From Deltaproteobacteria bacterium (GTDB lineage: Bacteria > Desulfobacterota > Syntrophorhabdia > Syntrophorhabdales > Syntrophorhabdaceae): 64,000 nt of DNA. Location: NCBI GenBank assembly GCA_022711595.1, contig JAKLET010000003.1:154354-218353 (forward strand), given 5' to 3'. Below the pieces are notes generated by a model. That model saw nothing but the letters and a program-made list of their open reading frames with translations, was not told the origin of the DNA and ran no database searches. A program made the translations under genes and the position numbers. Shown here one piece after another: positions 1-9,700 of the stretch; position 1 is the stretch's first letter, and each line of letters opens with the position of its first letter.

Positions 1-281
1 TGCCTTCTGTCGTTAATCTCGTCCTTCAGCACCTGGCTCAACCTGAAACTCAGTACCTTACGTTCAGTGATCTTGATCTCTTCGCCTGTTTGCGGATTTC
101 TTCCCCTGCGTGCTTTTTTCTTTCTTACGAAGAAATTGCCGAAACCCGATATCTTTACGTTCTCGTCATTGGCGAGAGTCTCCTTTATGATCTCAAAGAA
201 CCGGTCAACGATGTGTGCGCACTCCCGCTTTGAGAATCCGAGTTTTTCGTAAAGATCGGTCACTATATCTATCTTCGTCAT
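1..281 (-). CDS. ihfA: Integration host factor alpha subunit (IHF/HU family), cut by the left window edge
   Basis: Small histone-like protein that binds and bends DNA as a dimer; the alpha subunit pairs with IhfB. About 93 codons are visible. The N-terminus MTKIDIVTDLYEKLG and the beta-arm signature (ISGFGNF, then GRNPQTGEEI) are typical of the family. The frame is still open at base 1, so only the last few residues are missing (family length about 95-100). ATG at 281 follows a strong GGAGGAG site whose first bases overlap the region just after the pheT stop, 9 bases upstream. It is the last gene of the thrS-to-ihfA operon, the same order as in E. coli; that position supports IhfA over HU. 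No own promoter was seen. Confidence 0.9.
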   Translation of the reverse strand, partial: MTKIDIVTDLYEKLGFSKRECAHIVDRFFEIIKETLANDENVKISGFGNFFVRKKKARRGRNPQTGEEIKITERKVLSFRLSQVLKDEINDRR

Positions 282-290
282 AGCTCCTCC

Positions 291-2669
291 TTATGCCCTT
301 AACGAAATTCCGTCAATATTGGTAAGCTCGCCGATGATCTGTTCCTGCAATGCATTGACCCGTTCATCGGTAAGTGTGTCTTCATATGATTGGAATACCA
401 CCCGTATGGATACGCTCCTGGTCTCTTTCCGGAACATATCGAATATCCCCACGGACACGATAAGGGGTGAGATGCCCTTGATCTTATCAACGAGCATGGA
501 TATGGGTATCCTGTCATCCGCATGGAACGAAAAATCCCTTATCATCTGTGGATAACGGGGTATCGGTCTGTATTGTAGTGCCAGGTTCCCTTTTTTTAAG
601 ATTATATCAAATTGTAATTCAGCGCAATAAATACTTTGTTCTATCTCGTAGACCCTGAGGATGTCGTCGCGGATGGCGCCGACCCACCCGGCATTTACGC
701 CATCGATGGCAATATTCGCGCTTCGTGCAGGGTCGAGAAAGGGTTCGGTGCATTCTACCACGGTGCAGTCTGCGCCTAAAGCCTCCATCAGCCCCTCTAT
801 CACGCCTTTTATGTCGAACAGGTCATATTCCGGATATTTTTCTCTCCAGAAATACTCTTTCTCTCTCCCCGTCATGGCAAAGCAGAGGATTGTTTCTTCA
901 CGGATACGGTCTGCGTTCTCCTGAAAAAAGACTTTTCCCTTTTCGAAGAACCTCAGGTTTTTGGCACCCCTGTTAAGGTTGTATGCCATGCATTTGAGCA
1001 CGGCAGGCGTCATGAACGTCCGCATGACACCCCAGTCACGTGAAATGGGGTTCATGATAGGTACGCATTTTGTACGGTCGTCACTCTGGGGAATGAGAAA
1101 ATTCTCGACATCTTTCGTTGAAAAGAAGGAGAAATTGATGATCTCATAAAAACCAGTTGCCTTGAAGTATTCCTTCGCCATGTCGAGGAAGCGTCCCTTC
1201 CTTTCCGATATTTGAGGTTTCAAGACTGAAACGGGGCTGGTATCCGGGATGTGCTCGAACCCGTGGACCCTCGATATCTCCTCTATGACGTCGGCTGCTT
1301 CATCAATGTCGTGCCTGAAGTTTGGTACCGATATGACGAGACCGTTCTCGTCCTCTTTCATGATATGCAGGTCGATGGAGCGCAGCGCCCTTGTGATCTC
1401 ATGCTGACCGATGTGGGTGCCCAGCAGACCGTTGATGTTGCTGTAGGATATGTATATGGTCTTTGTTTCCTTCTTTTCGAATATCTCCCGTTCGCCTTTT
1501 ACCGGTGTTCCGCCTGCAACCTGCTGCATAAGGTGAATGGCCCGCTCGGCCGCATATCCGGAATTGTCGATATCAATGCCTTTTTCGAACCGCAGCGATG
1601 CTTCGGACTTGATGCCGAGCCGCCGCGCCGTTGCCCTGATCGAGAAAGGGTTGAAATAGGCGCTCTCAAGCGCCATGTCCCGGGTGGTATCGGTGATTTC
1701 GGAATTCTCGCCCCCCATGATGCCGGCGATGGCGACGGGGCCGGAGCCGTCGCAGATGAGGATGTCGCCTTTTTCCAGGCCACGGTCAATGCTGTCAAGG
1801 GTGCGGAACACAGATGGGCCTTCGGCGACCTTAACCTCAATCCTTGCATCCGTCAGGCGGTCAAGATCGAAAGCGTGCAGGGGCTGACCGAGTTCAAGCA
1901 TGACGTAGTTGGTAACATCGACGATATTGTTGATGGGCCGCATGCCGGAACGTGTGATCCTCCTTCTCATCCAGAACGGGGATGGACCGATCGATATCCC
2001 TTTTATCAGCTTGAGGACATAGCGGGGGCAGGCTGCGGTGTCGTGTATTTCAAGGGCGATCTCGTCCCTGACATTGTCTTTTCCACCGGCTTCGAGCTTG
2101 AAGCCCGGGAGCTTAGCTTTTTGATTGAGTATGCTTGCGACTTCCCTTGCTATACCGAATACGCTGAGGCAATCGCCCCGGTTCGGGGGTACATTGATGT
2201 CGAAGACGACGTCCCTGGCAAGGGACAGGCCGGCAATCTCGCTTCCCGGTGTGACATCGTCGGGAAGAATGAAGATGCCGCTATGATCATCGGAAAGGCC
2301 AAGCTCTTTTTCGGAACAAAGCATACCGAAGGACTCAATGCCGCGGAGCTTTCGTTTTTCAATGTTGAAATTTCCCAGCACAGCCCCCACTTTGGCAAGG
2401 GGCACCCTGTCGTTCACGGCGATATTGGGAGCGCCGCAGACAACAGCAAGCTCTTCGCTCCCGGTATCGATCATACAGATATGAAGGTTGTCGGCGTTGG
2501 GGTGCGCGTCGATCTTTGTAATAACTCCCGCAACGACACCGGTGAAACCGGGTCTTAACACCTCAAGGCCTTCAACTTCAAGCCCGCGCATTGTGAGGCG
2601 CCTGGCGAGGTCTTCCGGTTCTATGTCGATTACGACGAATTCGCTTAGCCACTCAAGGGGTACTTTCAA
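291..2669 (-). CDS. pheT: Phenylalanine-tRNA ligase beta subunit
   Basis: Cytoplasmic alpha2-beta2 enzyme that charges tRNA-Phe; the beta chain binds tRNA and edits mischarged Tyr-tRNA. The 792 residues match the usual 780-800. Visible are the N-terminal tRNA-binding OB fold (about residues 40-147, with HPNADNL and VCGAPN), the B3/B4 editing region, the B5 domain, a catalytic-like core, and a C-terminal anticodon-binding FDX-ACB domain (from RYPQMIRDFSF to the end). The start is TTG at 2669, preceded by GAGGTGA at good spacing; no in-frame ATG gives the conserved KVPLEWL N-terminus. The ribosome-binding site overlaps the pheS stop 11 bases upstream, so translation is probably coupled. Confidence 0.97.
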   Translation of the reverse strand: MKVPLEWLSEFVVIDIEPEDLARRLTMRGLEVEGLEVLRPGFTGVVAGVITKIDAHPNADNLHICMIDTGSEELAVVCGAPNIAVNDRVPLAKVGAVLGNFNIEKRKLRGIESFGMLCSEKELGLSDDHSGIFILPDDVTPGSEIAGLSLARDVVFDINVPPNRGDCLSVFGIAREVASILNQKAKLPGFKLEAGGKDNVRDEIALEIHDTAACPRYVLKLIKGISIGPSPFWMRRRITRSGMRPINNIVDVTNYVMLELGQPLHAFDLDRLTDARIEVKVAEGPSVFRTLDSIDRGLEKGDILICDGSGPVAIAGIMGGENSEITDTTRDMALESAYFNPFSIRATARRLGIKSEASLRFEKGIDIDNSGYAAERAIHLMQQVAGGTPVKGEREIFEKKETKTIYISYSNINGLLGTHIGQHEITRALRSIDLHIMKEDENGLVISVPNFRHDIDEAADVIEEISRVHGFEHIPDTSPVSVLKPQISERKGRFLDMAKEYFKATGFYEIINFSFFSTKDVENFLIPQSDDRTKCVPIMNPISRDWGVMRTFMTPAVLKCMAYNLNRGAKNLRFFEKGKVFFQENADRIREETILCFAMTGREKEYFWREKYPEYDLFDIKGVIEGLMEALGADCTVVECTEPFLDPARSANIAIDGVNAGWVGAIRDDILRVYEIEQSIYCAELQFDIILKKGNLALQYRPIPRYPQMIRDFSFHADDRIPISMLVDKIKGISPLIVSVGIFDMFRKETRSVSIRVVFQSYEDTLTDERVNALQEQIIGELTNIDGISLRA

Positions 2670-2680
2670 TTACACTCACC

Positions 2681-3691
2681 TCAGAACTGCGAAAGAAACC
2701 TGATATCGTTATAATAGAACTGACGTATGTCGTCTATGCCGTACCTGATCATTGCGATGCGCTCGACCCCCATGCCGAAGGCAAATCCGGTGATTTCTTC
2801 CTGATCGTAGCCGACATTGCGGAAGACCTGGGGATGGACCATGCCCGAGCCTAGTATCTCAAGCCAGCCCGTGTCTTTGCAGACCCTGCATCCTTTGCCG
2901 GCGCATATGACGCAGCCTATGTCGACCTCGGCCGACGGTTCGGTGAAGGGGAAATAGCTCGGGCGGAACCGTAGCGGCGTGTCCGGCCCGAACATCTCGT
3001 GAATGAATATGCTGAGGATCCCTTTCAGATCGGAAAAACGTACGTTCTTGTCGACCATGAGCCCTTCAACCTGGTGGAACATAGGTGTATGAGAGATGTC
3101 ATTGTCGCAGCGGTAGACGCATCCGGGTGCGATGATCTTTACAGGGGGGAGCTGTGATTCCATGACCCGTATCTGAACCGGGGATGTGTGGGTCCTCAAG
3201 ACGACGCCTGGTCTGATGTAAAAGGTATCCTGCATATCTCTGGCAGGATGGTCTGACGGGATGTTCAATGCCTCGAAGTTGTAATATTCGGCCTCGATGT
3301 CGGGGCCTTCGGCCACGGCAAAACCAAGGGATCCGAAGATCCTGATGATCTCTTCCAGTGTCTGGGTCAGGGGGTGTTTTTTGCCGAAAAGGGGCTTCTT
3401 GCCAGGCATGGTGATATCGATAAGCGATGCCTGTTCACGCTTTTTCTTTTCGATCTCCTCGAAACGCCTCTCCAGCTCGCCCAGTCGCTCCTCGGCCCAG
3501 GATTTCACCTCGTTGATGGTTTTCCCGGCCTCGCGGCGCAACTCTTTGTCGAGGGTTTTGAGCTTGTCGATGTAGTCGGTGAAGGTTCCCTTCCGTCCGA
3601 GGACGGACACCCTGATCCGCTTCAGATCTTCAATATTTCGGATCGAGGATATTTCGTTTTCGATTTTTTCTCTCAGCCCGCTTATATCCAA
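2681..3691 (-). CDS. pheS: Phenylalanine-tRNA ligase alpha subunit
   Basis: Catalytic subunit of phenylalanyl-tRNA synthetase. At 336 residues it is normal length. It has an N-terminal coiled coil (about 1-90, charged and helical), then the class II synthetase core with motif 2 ([12 protein letters not shown] is intact as [14 protein letters not shown]), HQVEGLMVD, and motif 3 [14 protein letters not shown]. Start is TTG at 3691, 8 bases after the rplT stop, with GGGTGA just upstream. Unlike E. coli there is no room for a pheM leader peptide or attenuator between rplT and pheS, so this gene probably depends on the operon promoter. Confidence 0.97.
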   Translation of the reverse strand: MDISGLREKIENEISSIRNIEDLKRIRVSVLGRKGTFTDYIDKLKTLDKELRREAGKTINEVKSWAEERLGELERRFEEIEKKKREQASLIDITMPGKKPLFGKKHPLTQTLEEIIRIFGSLGFAVAEGPDIEAEYYNFEALNIPSDHPARDMQDTFYIRPGVVLRTHTSPVQIRVMESQLPPVKIIAPGCVYRCDNDISHTPMFHQVEGLMVDKNVRFSDLKGILSIFIHEMFGPDTPLRFRPSYFPFTEPSAEVDIGCVICAGKGCRVCKDTGWLEILGSGMVHPQVFRNVGYDQEEITGFAFGMGVERIAMIRYGIDDIRQFYYNDIRFLSQF

Positions 3692-3699
3692 GCGTCACC

Positions 3700-4059
3700 C
3701 TATTGTATCACCACTTCTTTGACTTTTGCCACGACCTGTTCGAATGCGGCAGGATCGTTGACCGCCATATCGGCGAGTGATTTTCTGTTCAGGGCTATGT
3801 TGGCAACCTTGAGCCCGTTCATGAAACGGTTGTAAGGGATGCCGTAAGATCTGCACGCGGCGTTTATACGGACTATCCACAGCGATCTGAAGTCCCGCTT
3901 GCGCTCCTTGCGCCCGCTATATGCGTTCTTGAGGGCCTTGAAGACGCTTCTTTTCGCCACGCTGTAAACATTCTTTCTGCGTGCCGTCATGCCCTTCGCG
4001 AGCTTGAATATCTTTTTCCTTCTTTGCCTTGCCTTAAATCCTCGTTTTGCCCTTGGCAT
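3700..4059 (-). CDS. rplT: 50S ribosomal protein L20
   Basis: Primary 23S rRNA-binding protein needed for early 50S assembly; in other bacteria it also represses its own operon by binding the mRNA. The 119 residues are full length, with the highly basic N-terminal arm ([16 protein letters not shown]) and the conserved core [24 protein letters not shown] at 4059 has an upstream GAGAGG. It sits 24 bases after rpmI, as in the standard infC-rpmI-rplT cluster. Confidence 0.98.
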   Translation of the reverse strand: MPRAKRGFKARQRRKKIFKLAKGMTARRKNVYSVAKRSVFKALKNAYSGRKERKRDFRSLWIVRINAACRSYGIPYNRFMNGLKVANIALNRKSLADMAVNDPAAFEQVVAKVKEVVIQ

Positions 4060-4083
4060 GTTACTGTACCTCTCTCTACATTT

Positions 4084-4281
4084 CTATGAATATGGCAGTA
4101 ATGATTTGAGCCGTTTTGCGTCGGCCGGATGGATCGTATCGGCTTTTGAAAGCCTTCTTTTCATCTTCGGTGTCTTTGAAGAAAGAAGATGACTGTGAAA
4201 GGCCTTGCCGCGCTTGATCTTGCCGCTGGCGGTCACCTTCACGCGCTTCGCGAGTCCCCGGTGAGTTTTTATCTTCGGCAT
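4084..4281 (-). CDS. rpmI: 50S ribosomal protein L35
   Basis: Small basic large-subunit protein. From ATG at 4281 the protein is 65 residues (MPKIKTHRGLAKRVKVTASG...), the family length. The frame is open 10 codons further upstream, but AAGGAGGT lies 6 bases before the 4281 ATG and MPKIKTHRG is the conserved N-terminus, so the longer form is rejected. It lies 16 bases after infC and before rplT. Confidence 0.96.
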   Translation of the reverse strand: MPKIKTHRGLAKRVKVTASGKIKRGKAFHSHLLSSKTPKMKRRLSKADTIHPADAKRLKSLLPYS

Positions 4282-4297
4282 ATGAACCTCCTTGGTA

Positions 4298-4816
4298 TTA
4301 CAGGGGGGCAAAAATCATAACAATGTTTCTGCCGTCGAACCGGGACTTTTGTTCCAGTTCCCCTACATCTTTCAATGATTCTATAACCTTCTGGGCCAAC
4401 TTCTCACCCATGTCAACGTGAAGTATCTCTCTTCCCCTGAACATGATGATGACCTTTAGTTTGTGGCCCTCTTCAAGGAATTCCCTGAGGTGTTTCATCT
4501 TGAACTGGAGATCATGCTCCTCGATCTTGAGCCCCAGTTTCATTTCCTTGATCTGTATTATGGTCTGTTTCTTTTTCGCCTCTTGCGCCTTTTTTGCAAG
4601 CTGATATTTGTACTTGCCGTAGTCCATTATCTTGCAGACCGGCGGGGATGATTTACCCGATACTTCCACAAGATCAAGCTCACGCTCCCTGGCAAGCCTT
4701 AGTGCGTCGACCGTGGGGACGATACCGAGCTGTTCGCCGTTCTCATCTATGAGCCGCACTTCCCGGACCCGGATCTTTTCATTGACACTGGTATCTTTGA
4801 AGTCTTTACCTGCTAT
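4298..4816 (-). CDS. infC: Translation initiation factor IF-3, probable non-canonical ATA start
   Basis: IF-3 binds the 30S subunit, prevents 50S joining and rejects non-canonical start codons. About 172 residues cover both domains: N-terminal VNEKIRVREVRLI and linker, then the C-terminal domain (IQIKEMKLGLKIEEHD, KVIIMFRGREI). The nearest ordinary start, GTG at 4825, is fused to the GGAGG itself and cannot be served by it. The in-frame ATA at 4816 lies 7 bases after GGAGGT, ideal spacing, and gives IAGKD, the usual IF-3 N-terminus. E. coli infC uses ATT for autoregulation, so a rare start is expected here. The thrS stop (TGA) ends 5 bases before the ATA. If GTG is used instead, three residues are added. 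Confidence 0.95.
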   Translation of the reverse strand: MAGKDFKDTSVNEKIRVREVRLIDENGEQLGIVPTVDALRLARERELDLVEVSGKSSPPVCKIMDYGKYKYQLAKKAQEAKKKQTIIQIKEMKLGLKIEEHDLQFKMKHLREFLEEGHKLKVIIMFRGREILHVDMGEKLAQKVIESLKDVGELEQKSRFDGRNIVMIFAPL

Positions 4817-4821
4817 AAGGC

Positions 4822-6537
4822 TCACCTCCTTGTTGTATTTTCATCCTTTACCCGGTTGATGAAATCCTCAAGACTGATATCTTTCAGTTCGCCGCCGTCA
4901 CGCACCCGGACGGTGAGGGTCTTGCTTTCCATCTCTTTTTTCCCTGCAATGATCATGTAGGGGATTTTCTTTACCACACTTTCACGGATTTTTAAACTGA
5001 GTTTTTCGTTCCTCAGGTCTGTTTCGGCCCTGACACCTTCCCTGATAAGGGCATCAAAGATATCCTTCACATATGGGCCCTGGTCGTCGGTGATGTTCAT
5101 GACCATTACCTGGACAGGTGCCAGCCAGAGGGGAAATTTTCCCCCGAAGTGTTCTATGAGGACACCCATGAATCTTTCCAATGCGCCGAGAACCACGCGG
5201 TGAAGCATAACGGGACGCTTGCGCAGGCCGTCGGAATCGGTATAGTGAAGATCGAAGCGCTCCGGCAGGGCGAAATCACATTGTATGGTGGCGCATTGCC
5301 ACTTTCTGCCGATCGCATCCTTGAGCTTGATGTCTATCTTGGGCCCGTAGAAGGCCCCGTCGCCGGCATTTATCTCGTATGGCAGACCTTCGCTGTCGAG
5401 GACCTCCTGAAGCGCCTTTTCCGCTCTTTCCCAATCCTCATCACTGCCGATGGACTTGGCGGGCCTGGTGCTTATCTCCATCTCGAACTGGAATCCGAAG
5501 ATGGCCATCACATCCTGCACGAAGCGGATGATGCCGAGGATCTCCTCGTGGAGCTGGTCGGGGCGCAGGAAAATGTGGGCGTCATCCTGGGTGAATTCCC
5601 TGACCCTCATGAGTCCGTGGAGAACACCGGATTTCTCGTGACGGCATACCGTGCCGAGTTCGAAGTACCGAAGCGGCAGTTCGCGGTAGCTCCGCACCTG
5701 CGATTTGTAGACCATGATGTGGGAGAGGCAGTTCATCGGCTTGATGCCGTATTCCACTTCATCGACCTTTGTGAAGTACATATTCTCTCGATAGTTTTCG
5801 AAATGGCCGGACTTTTTCCACATGTCGAGCTTCAGGATGTGGGGACCGACGACGAAGTGGTATCCCCTTTTCAGGTGCTCCCTACGTTCGAAATCCTCCA
5901 GGAGCCAGCGAAGGAGCGCGCCCTTGGGGTGATAGATGACGAGTCCGGCTCCGACCTCATCGGATATGCTGAAGAGGTCGAGGTCTTTTCCGAGCCTGCG
6001 GTGGTCTCTCTTTTTGACCTCTTCGAGGAAGGTCAGGTAATCTTTGAGGGACTTCTCGTCTGGGAACGCGGTGCCGTAGATGCGGGTGAGCATCTTGTTG
6101 TGCTCGTCACCCCTCCAATAGGCGCCGGCAAGGCTCAGGAGCTTGAAGGCCTTGATCTCGCCCGTTGAGGCCAGATGGGGACCGCGGCAGAGATCGGTGA
6201 ATGTACCCTGCGTGTATGTGCTCACCTCGTCATCGGTGATGCTTTCCAGGAGGTCTACCTTATACAGCTCACCCATCTTTGTGAACATGTCGATCGCGTC
6301 CTGCCTTTTCATGACCTTTCGTTCGATGGGGATGTTCGCCGCGGCGATCTCGTGCATGCGTTTCTCGATCTTTTCCAGATCTTCCTCGGTGAAGCCGGGT
6401 TCATAATCGAAATCATAATAGAAACCCGTTTCGATGGAAGGGCCTATGGCCACCTTGACGCCGGGATAGAGGTCTTTGACGGCCTGTGCCATGAGATGTG
6501 ATGTGCTGTGGCGCACTGTTTCGAGGTTTTTATCCAT
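4822..6537 (-). CDS. thrS: Threonine-tRNA ligase lacking the N-terminal TGS domain
   Basis: Class II synthetase that charges tRNA-Thr. From ATG at 6537 it has 571 residues, about 60-70 fewer than the usual 640. The N-terminal TGS (N1) domain is absent; the protein begins directly at the editing (SAD) domain with HSTSHLMA (HxxxH) and CRGPH. The catalytic core is complete: KPMNCLSH, a motif 2 region around [15 protein letters not shown], and motif 3 [14 protein letters not shown], followed by the anticodon-binding domain ([13 protein letters not shown]...). An in-frame TTG at 6552 exists, but GAAGGA sits 7 bases before the ATG. It is the first gene of the operon, with its own promoter at 6607-6636. 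Confidence 0.96.
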   Translation of the reverse strand: MDKNLETVRHSTSHLMAQAVKDLYPGVKVAIGPSIETGFYYDFDYEPGFTEEDLEKIEKRMHEIAAANIPIERKVMKRQDAIDMFTKMGELYKVDLLESITDDEVSTYTQGTFTDLCRGPHLASTGEIKAFKLLSLAGAYWRGDEHNKMLTRIYGTAFPDEKSLKDYLTFLEEVKKRDHRRLGKDLDLFSISDEVGAGLVIYHPKGALLRWLLEDFERREHLKRGYHFVVGPHILKLDMWKKSGHFENYRENMYFTKVDEVEYGIKPMNCLSHIMVYKSQVRSYRELPLRYFELGTVCRHEKSGVLHGLMRVREFTQDDAHIFLRPDQLHEEILGIIRFVQDVMAIFGFQFEMEISTRPAKSIGSDEDWERAEKALQEVLDSEGLPYEINAGDGAFYGPKIDIKLKDAIGRKWQCATIQCDFALPERFDLHYTDSDGLRKRPVMLHRVVLGALERFMGVLIEHFGGKFPLWLAPVQVMVMNITDDQGPYVKDIFDALIREGVRAETDLRNEKLSLKIRESVVKKIPYMIIAGKKEMESKTLTVRVRDGGELKDISLEDFINRVKDENTTRR

Positions 6538-6606
6538 ATCAGGGTCCTTCAATTACCGCACTGCTTTCACAAGCAACCTGAGCAACATTGTCTGAACAGA
6601 AAGATA

Positions 6607-6636
6607 TTATTACCATTTTTGTGTTTATCTTGTCAA
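6607..6636 (-). promoter_or_regulatory. Sigma70-type promoter of the thrS-infC-rpmI-rplT-pheST-ihfA operon
   Basis: On the minus strand a perfect TTGACA (6631-6636) is followed by an 18-base spacer and TAATAA (6607-6612). A start near 6600 gives a leader of about 60 bases to the thrS ATG. No T-box motif or attenuator hairpin was seen in this short leader. Confidence 0.65.
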
Positions 6637-6674
6637 TTTTAATAGTGAAAAAGATGAAGGAAAAATTAAAACCG

Positions 6675-6764
6675 GTCATAGGCCATTGGTCGCAGGCTTG
6701 GATTACCTCTCCTGATTTTCTTTTGCTTTTCAAACTCAGGCGGTCTGAGCGGCTGAAACGGCCC
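6675..6764. repeat. Decayed word-repeat island between the caspase-like gene and thrS
   Basis: Holds one 7-mer-like stretch (ggtcatagg then ccattggtcgc, near 6675-6695) and one 9-mer-like stretch (gcggtctgagcggctgaaacggcc, 6740-6763). Both resemble the better preserved islands elsewhere in the window (for example 20093-20226 and 33212-33424), but here there is no clear pairing arm. The rest of the 6538-6783 gap is AT-rich and carries the thrS promoter. Confidence 0.4.
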
Positions 6765-6783
6765 AAACTCTTCTTTTAAAGTT

Positions 6784-9700
6784 TTACCTCACGCCTGTTA
6801 TTATGAAATCCTGGCCGAAGTTTCTTATGAGCGGTTCCTGCTGTCCCCGAGAGGCGGTTTTCATGCTTCGGGTGAGATAGGGGTTCATCTCCATGACGCT
6901 CACCTTTTTGTCTTTGTTGAGGTCCGCCTTTCCTGCAAAGCCTTTCAGAAGGAAATGCGTGAAAAGGCCATTGCCCTCAAAGTTGTCGATGGCCTGCTGG
7001 TAGGTCTTGGAACCGGCAAGGATGTGCATGCCCAGGGACCTGGCGAGGACAGAGAGGCGGGAATCATAAAGCCCGGAAACAATTGAACTCACTCCGCCGG
7101 CATGACATGTGTCGAGGATGTATACCTGACGCAAAGAAGGGACGGCCTTGGAGTATTCCATAAGTTCAATAGAGGAGACGGAGGTCTGCTTGTCGATTGA
7201 ATTCCCATCGAAATCAGACGTGAAGATATAATACAGGTCGTCCTGTGCCGCCCCGTGGCTTGCCGCATAGAAAATGAACACGTCCTCGGGGTACATCTTT
7301 GCCGCGATAGCGTTAAGGTCCTCCACAAGCCGCGCCTTTGTCGCGTCGGCGCGAACCTCGACGAAGACATTTTCAAAAAGAGGGCCCGAATATCGCCTGA
7401 TAAGCTCAGCGAGATCTTTCGCATCTTTTACCGCGAAGGTCAGATCGATCTTTTTGTCCTTGAAATGGTTATTTCCGATAATGAGCGCAAAGAGGCGAGG
7501 CTGGCGCGCGGACACATCAGCCTCGACTGTGATCGTCCGGAGGGAACTCATGACCGTATTCGTGCCGTTGAATGCAGACAGGGATATCGTGTTCTGTCCG
7601 TGGATGAGATCGACATCGCAGGTCATCTCCCTTGTCCCGTGTTCGGGCGGCGATTGTACGAAATCCATTTCCCCCGGAACCCTGCTCCGTTTTGCAGATA
7701 TTGTTTCCACCCCGCGCATGGCGATGCTATAAGGGCTGGAAGCCGGCCCCTTTTCTTTTGGCCCATTCCCTGCCGCCGGAATCCTGGCTATTCGATAGAC
7801 ACCCCTGGAGTTGACAAGCTTTCCGTTGTTAAAGATCCTGATATCCCCGATGCCCCCGCCGGAATCGCTGACCCTGGTCCTGACCGTGATGCGCCTCTGG
7901 CTCACTTTTGTATCCCGGACAGGCGCAACTATAGAGACGGCAGGCGGAGGATTCTTCAATGCCTCACCGATGCTGAGTCCCAGGGTGTAACGGGAGATGT
8001 CCTCCCCTCTGAGCTTCATCTCAACAAGGTCCGGACGATAGAAGACATCGTAGAACTGGTTGAAACCGTAAACTTCCGTGCTTCTGACGAAATGAATGTC
8101 CCTGTCAAATTCGCCGCTTCCGGCGAAAAAGCCCTCAGGGGTCAACGTGACCGCGCTTTTCATGAATGTATAAATGGACACCCGCTCCCTGCCGTCGGGA
8201 AGACCCATTATCCTGATGCCTCCGTCATGGGTCTGGTATGCGTGTATCCCTCCACCGGGGCTGATGGATGTGGAATGGCCGCCGCCTGTGTAAAAAGACC
8301 CAGGAGACCTTCCGGAAAGATCTGAAGGGGTCTTGATGGCTGCCACTTGCCTGCCGTCTGATACCCTGAAGACCTTTCTGCCGGCAAGGATCTCGTTGCC
8401 ATCGGAACTGAAGGCCAGGATGTCCGTTGCGAGTACCTGTCTTTCGAGGGACCGTGCGGAATCCCGGCTGCCGTATTGCCCCGCATCGATCGTTCTTACC
8501 GGTCTCTTTCCTTCTATGTCCCATATTTCAACAATCATATGTTCCACATAGAGAGGGCCGTCCTCTGAACCGCCGGCCCGCACGCTCCGGGTGAGGGATT
8601 TTGCCACATACCTGCCATCAGGACTGAACGCCATGGCTTCGGTCTGAAACTTCCGTTCCCCAGATATGTTCCTTTCCAGCCTCGTAACACACGCGCCGTC
8701 TGATACCCTGAAGAGGCACGCCGCCGGTCTGAGCGGGGTTTTGGCGTCGACGGCTGCAAAGAACCTGCCGTCAGGGCTGATCGCTATACCGCTGCTGAAC
8801 TTGTCGTAGGCCACTTCAATTTTCTTGATCAATTTCCCTTCAGGCATCTCCCATATGCAGACCGCCTCCGTGTCCCTCGATATGAGATATCTTCCGCTGT
8901 GGGAATAACCGATGTCCTTGAAGCGGTCGCCTTCTTCATTTGTTTTTTCCCAGATCAGCTTTCCGTCGTGGAGACTCAGCAGTTTGAGACGCGACAGGAC
9001 AATGTCGTTACCGTCCTCATCACCGGATGGCCCCCTTTGTTCATTGAGGACAAGGTATTTCCCGTCGGGGGATATGGCGATGTGGTCGGTCCACTTCCCT
9101 TCTTCGTAGATCGGTCTTCTCGATCCGCGCCTTACGTCATGCAGGGTTACGAGATATGTAACGTAGTAGCTTCCGCTCCCCATCAGGCCGCCGGCACCCT
9201 CTGCGATATACCGGGCGGTGGGGCTCACCGCCGTGGATCTTCTCGTGTCCAGCTTTCCTTCGTATACAGCCTTCCAGTCCGTGGTGTCCAGCACCCGCAC
9301 CATTTCAGTCTTTTTATCGGCGGCCATACCGGGATAGACGAAACGCTTTCCGTCTGTACTGAACCGGCAGGGGTGATCGGAATCTGCGGCCAGCATGGAT
9401 TTCAGCAAAGACATGTCGCGACTGCGGCGTATCTCGATGATTGCCTGCGTTTTCACCCCGGACTGCCCCATGTCGTTTCGCTTGAGGGCGATAAGGCTTC
9501 CATCGTCGCTTATCGCCAGGGCACGCATCCTGGATGATAACCTTTGTGCCGCGGACTGCTTGTTGTCAAATGAACTTGACTGAACGACAGACCCGCTGCG
9601 GGTGTGCCATATCTCAAGGGAAGAACCCTCTGCTGCCAGTCTGAGGCAACCGAGAATGCTGCCGGAAGGTGAAAGAAGGACATCACATGGACCGGCCGCA

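Noticed and set aside
1251..2558. A 435-codon open frame antisense to pheT
   Set aside because: No ribosome-binding site or known protein; it is a mirror of pheT codon bias, and pheT is complete.
6538..6783. T-box or threonine attenuator in the thrS leader
   Set aside because: The mapped promoter leaves only about 60 bases of leader, with no T-box sequence or terminator hairpin.
7255..8325. A 356-codon open frame antisense to the caspase-like gene
   Set aside because: Shadow of a GC-rich coding strand; no motif or start context.
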